From JBBDMX01 sp038241095 (GTDB lineage: Bacteria; Planctomycetota; Phycisphaerae; Phycisphaerales; Phycisphaeraceae), in NCBI GenBank assembly GCA_038241095.1, contig JBBRGB010000070.1, positions 1 to 14,503 on the forward strand: a DNA stretch of 14,503 nt. Reading direction: 5' to 3'. The notes beneath the pieces were generated by a model. That model had not been told where the DNA came from. It searched no databases and saw nothing but the letters and a program-made list of their open reading frames with translations. A program made the translations under genes and the position numbers. Below are positions 12,599 through 14,503 of this stretch, one piece after another; the first letter of the stretch is position 1; every line of letters starts with the position of its first letter.

Positions 12599-14203
12599 AT
12601 GGCGATGGGCAGTCAGACTTCGCGGGCCGCGGCTTTGCACATTCTCGGCGTGCTGCGTCAGGCAGGCTTCACGGCCTACTTGGCCGGCGGGTGCGTGCGC
12701 GACGCGCTTTTGGGCTTGGAACCCAAGGATTACGACGTGGCCACCGATGCCACGCCGGGAGATGTGAAGCGGCTGTTTCGCGGCGCACGCAATGTGGGCG
12801 AGGCTTTTGGCGTGATGCTGGTGCGCTCGCCGAGCGGAAAGAGTTCCAGGGGTGACGGGGAGAGCAGTGGGGGTAGGCAAAGCGAGGCGATTGTCACCGA
12901 GGTCGCCACCTTCCGTTCGGACGCCGCTTACGAAGATGGTCGGCGACCTTCGCAAGTTCACTTCACCGATGCCCGTCACGATGCCTTGCGCCGCGACTTC
13001 ACCATCAACGGGCTTTTCTGGGATCCACTGACGCGAGATAAGACGGCTGACGATGGTTCGATTGCCTCATCAGAGCCGCGGGACGTAATCCCCCGGTCCA
13101 ACGTCCCCACGGGTGATGACGTCCTTGCTCCTTTGACCGGAGGCTTACACCCTTCGGCTCTGACAAACCCAGGCTCCGAGGGCTTACACCCTTCGGCTCT
13201 GACGGAACCGGGCGAAGTGGTGCTGACGGAGTTGCCGGGCATCATCGATTTTGTGGATGGGGTGGCGGATTTGCGGACCGGGATGATCCGCGCCATTGGG
13301 GACGCCCAAGCGCGTTTGAGCGAGGACTATTTGCGGATGCTGCGGGCGGTGCGTTTTGCCGCGCGGTTTGGCTTCGCCATCGATGAGGGCACGGCCGCGG
13401 CCATTGTCGCCAACGCCCGCCATTTGGGCCTCATCAGCCGTGAACGCATCGGCCAAGAACTAACGTGGATGCTGACGCATCCGACCACCGCGCCGGTGGA
13501 GGCCGCGACACTGTTGCAGCGTTTGCATCTGGATGGCCCGACGTTGAATGAGGACACGGCCGACCCACCACTGCCGACGTTGGGGGCGGTGCCTGTAGGC
13601 GCTGGTTTGGCGGTGTCGTTGGCGGCGTGGATGCTGGATCGACACTTGCCGGGACTGACGACGGAAAGTGAACCGTGCGACCTTGCACCGCGTAACCTTG
13701 ATGATGCCATTGAAGCCCGCGATGCCGCCCTGATGCCGCTGCGCCATGCGCTAGAGCGTTTCGTTGGCGAGCAAGGGCCGCCGCTGGTGACGCGCTGGCG
13801 CAAGGCGCTGTGTCTGACCAATGACACCACGGCCGCGTTGCGTGGAGGGTTGGCGCTTCTGCCCGAGGCCTTGAGTTGGCATGAATTAAGCGTGGCCAAG
13901 CGCAAGCGCGCGCTCGGCTCGTCTTCCTGGGCCGAGGCTTCGCAACTGTTGCGGGCCTTGGAACATCGAAACGGGATGGCGACCTTGCTTGCGATAATCG
14001 AAAGCGACACCGTGGCACTGGCGCAGACCGGCATCACCCCCCCGCCGCTGCTGGACGGCGACGACCTCATCGCCTTGGGAGCCAAGCCCGGCCCGACGTT
14101 TCGCCGATTACTCGATAGAGCGTATGATCTGCAACTCGAATCCCGCCTGACCGACCGCCCGGCCGCACTGGCTTGGCTTAAGATTCAGGTGAAAACGGGT
14201 TAA
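12599..14203 (+). CDS. CCA tRNA nucleotidyltransferase / poly(A) polymerase family protein
   Basis: A class II nucleotidyltransferase of 534 residues. The head domain has AYLAGGCVRDALLG (27-39) and the metal-binding DYD (Asp44, Asp46), followed by EVATFRSDAAYEDGRRP and RRDFTINGLFWDP (131-143). The neck/RNA-binding part has SEDYLRMLRAVRFAARFGFAID. The C-terminal LLDGDDLIALGAKPGP segment is typical of bacterial members. The likely role is adding or repairing the 3' CCA of tRNAs; poly(A) polymerase activity cannot be excluded from sequence. The frame extends back to a TTG at 12497, but similarity starts after 12599; ATG 12605 is an alternative. Two inserts break the head domain: about residues 77-97, and about residues 146-213, the latter containing three palindromic repeats in frame. 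Both join conserved segments without a frameshift, so the protein is probably functional. Confidence 0.9.
   Translation: MAMGSQTSRAAALHILGVLRQAGFTAYLAGGCVRDALLGLEPKDYDVATDATPGDVKRLFRGARNVGEAFGVMLVRSPSGKSSRGDGESSGGRQSEAIVTEVATFRSDAAYEDGRRPSQVHFTDARHDALRRDFTINGLFWDPLTRDKTADDGSIASSEPRDVIPRSNVPTGDDVLAPLTGGLHPSALTNPGSEGLHPSALTEPGEVVLTELPGIIDFVDGVADLRTGMIRAIGDAQARLSEDYLRMLRAVRFAARFGFAIDEGTAAAIVANARHLGLISRERIGQELTWMLTHPTTAPVEAATLLQRLHLDGPTLNEDTADPPLPTLGAVPVGAGLAVSLAAWMLDRHLPGLTTESEPCDLAPRNLDDAIEARDAALMPLRHALERFVGEQGPPLVTRWRKALCLTNDTTAALRGGLALLPEALSWHELSVAKRKRALGSSSWAEASQLLRALEHRNGMATLLAIIESDTVALAQTGITPPPLLDGDDLIALGAKPGPTFRRLLDRAYDLQLESRLTDRPAALAWLKIQVKTG
13074..13097 (-). repeat. Palindromic repeat inside the cca gene, inverted copy
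   Basis: On the minus strand this reads ACCGGGGGATTACGTCCCG followed by CGGCT. GC arms CCGCGGG and CCCCCGG (plus strand) enclose a 7-base centre, with one mismatch. The core GGGATTACGTCCC parallels GGGCTTACACCC of the two copies downstream, in opposite orientation. It is translated as part of the 146-213 insert. Confidence 0.6.
13137..13164 (+). repeat. Palindromic repeat inside the cca gene, copy 1
   Basis: A 28-base unit with core GGCTTACACCCTTCGGCTC. The last 23 bases (13142-13164) are identical to 13181-13203, and the two units start exactly 39 bases (13 codons) apart. It translates as GGLHPSALT. Confidence 0.85.
13176..13203 (+). repeat. Palindromic repeat inside the cca gene, copy 2
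   Basis: The second direct copy differs from the first by two bases near the 5' end. CCGAGGG and CCCTTCGG can pair with one bulge around CTTACA. It translates as EGLHPSALT, in the same frame as copy 1. Confidence 0.85.
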
Positions 14204-14289
14204 TCACCAAGGACACCAAGCGCACCAAGGAAACATACAGGGATATTGAGTCTTTCCGTCTCCCTTTGTGCTCTTAGCCCTTGGTGATT
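14202..14289. repeat. 88-bp inverted-repeat element with CACCAAG tandem arms
   Basis: It begins within the stop codon of the cca gene. Left arm: three copies of CACCAAG at a 9-base period. The outer 11 bases, AATCACCAAGG (14202-14212), are matched in reverse complement at 14279-14289, and the inner arms continue as an imperfect match. It could fold into a long hairpin after the cca stop and may act as its terminator. It has the same plan as the element at 9931-10061 but a different unit. The rest of this spacer, to 14335, shows nothing else. Confidence 0.75.
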
Positions 14290-14335
14290 CAACAGACAGC
14301 CCGACACCAAAGCCCGCCCCCAGACAGCCCCCCGC

Positions 14336-14503
14336 ATGGACTGGATTTTCAACCAACTTCCCAACCTTGTCGATCACTTCGGTCACGCCTTGGCCGTGGC
14401 GTCGATTTTGGTCATCATCATCAGCGGGCTGGGCCTGCCGTTGCCGGAGGACGTGCCGCTGTTTGTCATCGGCTACCTCTGCTACGCGGGCGTGGTGGAC
14501 CTG
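14336..14503 (+). CDS. DedA-family (VTT domain) membrane protein, 3' end outside window
   Basis: The first 56 residues are visible. An amphipathic start (MDWIFNQLPNLVDHFG) leads into a hydrophobic segment (ALAVASILVIIISGLGL) and then GLGLPLPEDVPLFVIGYLCYAG, the LPxPE-containing N-terminal signature of DedA proteins. These are polytopic inner-membrane proteins linked to lipid carrier transport and envelope homeostasis. The ATG at 14336 is chosen because it gives the expected short N-terminus; no good Shine-Dalgarno is present, and a repeat element lies 46 bases upstream. Family identification is fairly secure despite truncation. Confidence 0.75.
   Translation, partial: MDWIFNQLPNLVDHFGHALAVASILVIIISGLGLPLPEDVPLFVIGYLCYAGVVDL

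Noticed and set aside
13137..13203. CRISPR-like direct repeats
   Set aside because: Only two direct copies with an 11-base gap, inside a coding frame and with no cas genes nearby.
1..14503. tRNA or rRNA genes
   Set aside because: I saw no T-loop (GTTCRA) pattern with matching acceptor stems, and no rRNA-like conserved segments, on either strand.

Overview
The window reads as about 14.5 kb of a chromosome from a GC-rich planctomycete-like bacterium, most likely of the Phycisphaerae type. The clues are: a protein ending in a PEP-CTERM sorting tail; two pseudopilin-like proteins (FTLIELLVVI N-terminus, VCPS motif, VDG near the C-terminus) of the kind that form large paralogous families in Planctomycetes; an ECF sigma factor paired with a long, low-complexity membrane anti-sigma candidate; and short palindromic repeats resembling those dispersed in planctomycete genomes. 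This taxonomic call rests on gene style, not on a marker gene.

Layout. Positions 1-1682 (+) hold a 5'-truncated PEP-CTERM protein, a hairpin, and a pseudopilin-like gene. Positions 1763-5686 (+) hold valS (valyl-tRNA synthetase) and recO (recombination mediator), 36 bp apart. Positions 5699-9779 (-) hold a class III PLP aminotransferase, an intergenic heptamer-repeat hairpin, a transmembrane anti-sigma candidate and its ECF sigma factor. A 299-bp divergent spacer (9780-10078) carries a possible ECF promoter and a 131-bp inverted-repeat element. Positions 10079-14503 (+) hold purB (adenylosuccinate lyase close to the animal ADSL form), a PEP-CTERM tail remnant, a second pseudopilin-like gene with a clear Shine-Dalgarno, a CCA-adding enzyme/poly(A) polymerase gene carrying palindromic repeats in frame, another inverted-repeat element, and the start of a DedA-family membrane protein cut by the window end.

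How it fits together. Most genes are housekeeping (translation, repair, purine synthesis, tRNA 3'-end maturation). The accessory layer is the envelope: PEP-CTERM protein plus pseudopilin occurs twice, once with a large PEP-CTERM gene and once with only its last roughly 20 codons left, and the sigma/anti-sigma pair is a likely envelope-sensing switch.

I found no clear new defence, CRISPR or biosynthetic system. The most unusual signals are small repeat elements. Three intergenic ones share a plan of short tandem units facing inverted copies of themselves. A separate palindromic family has entered the cca gene without breaking its frame. The valS gene also carries a lineage-type insert and a low-GC patch.
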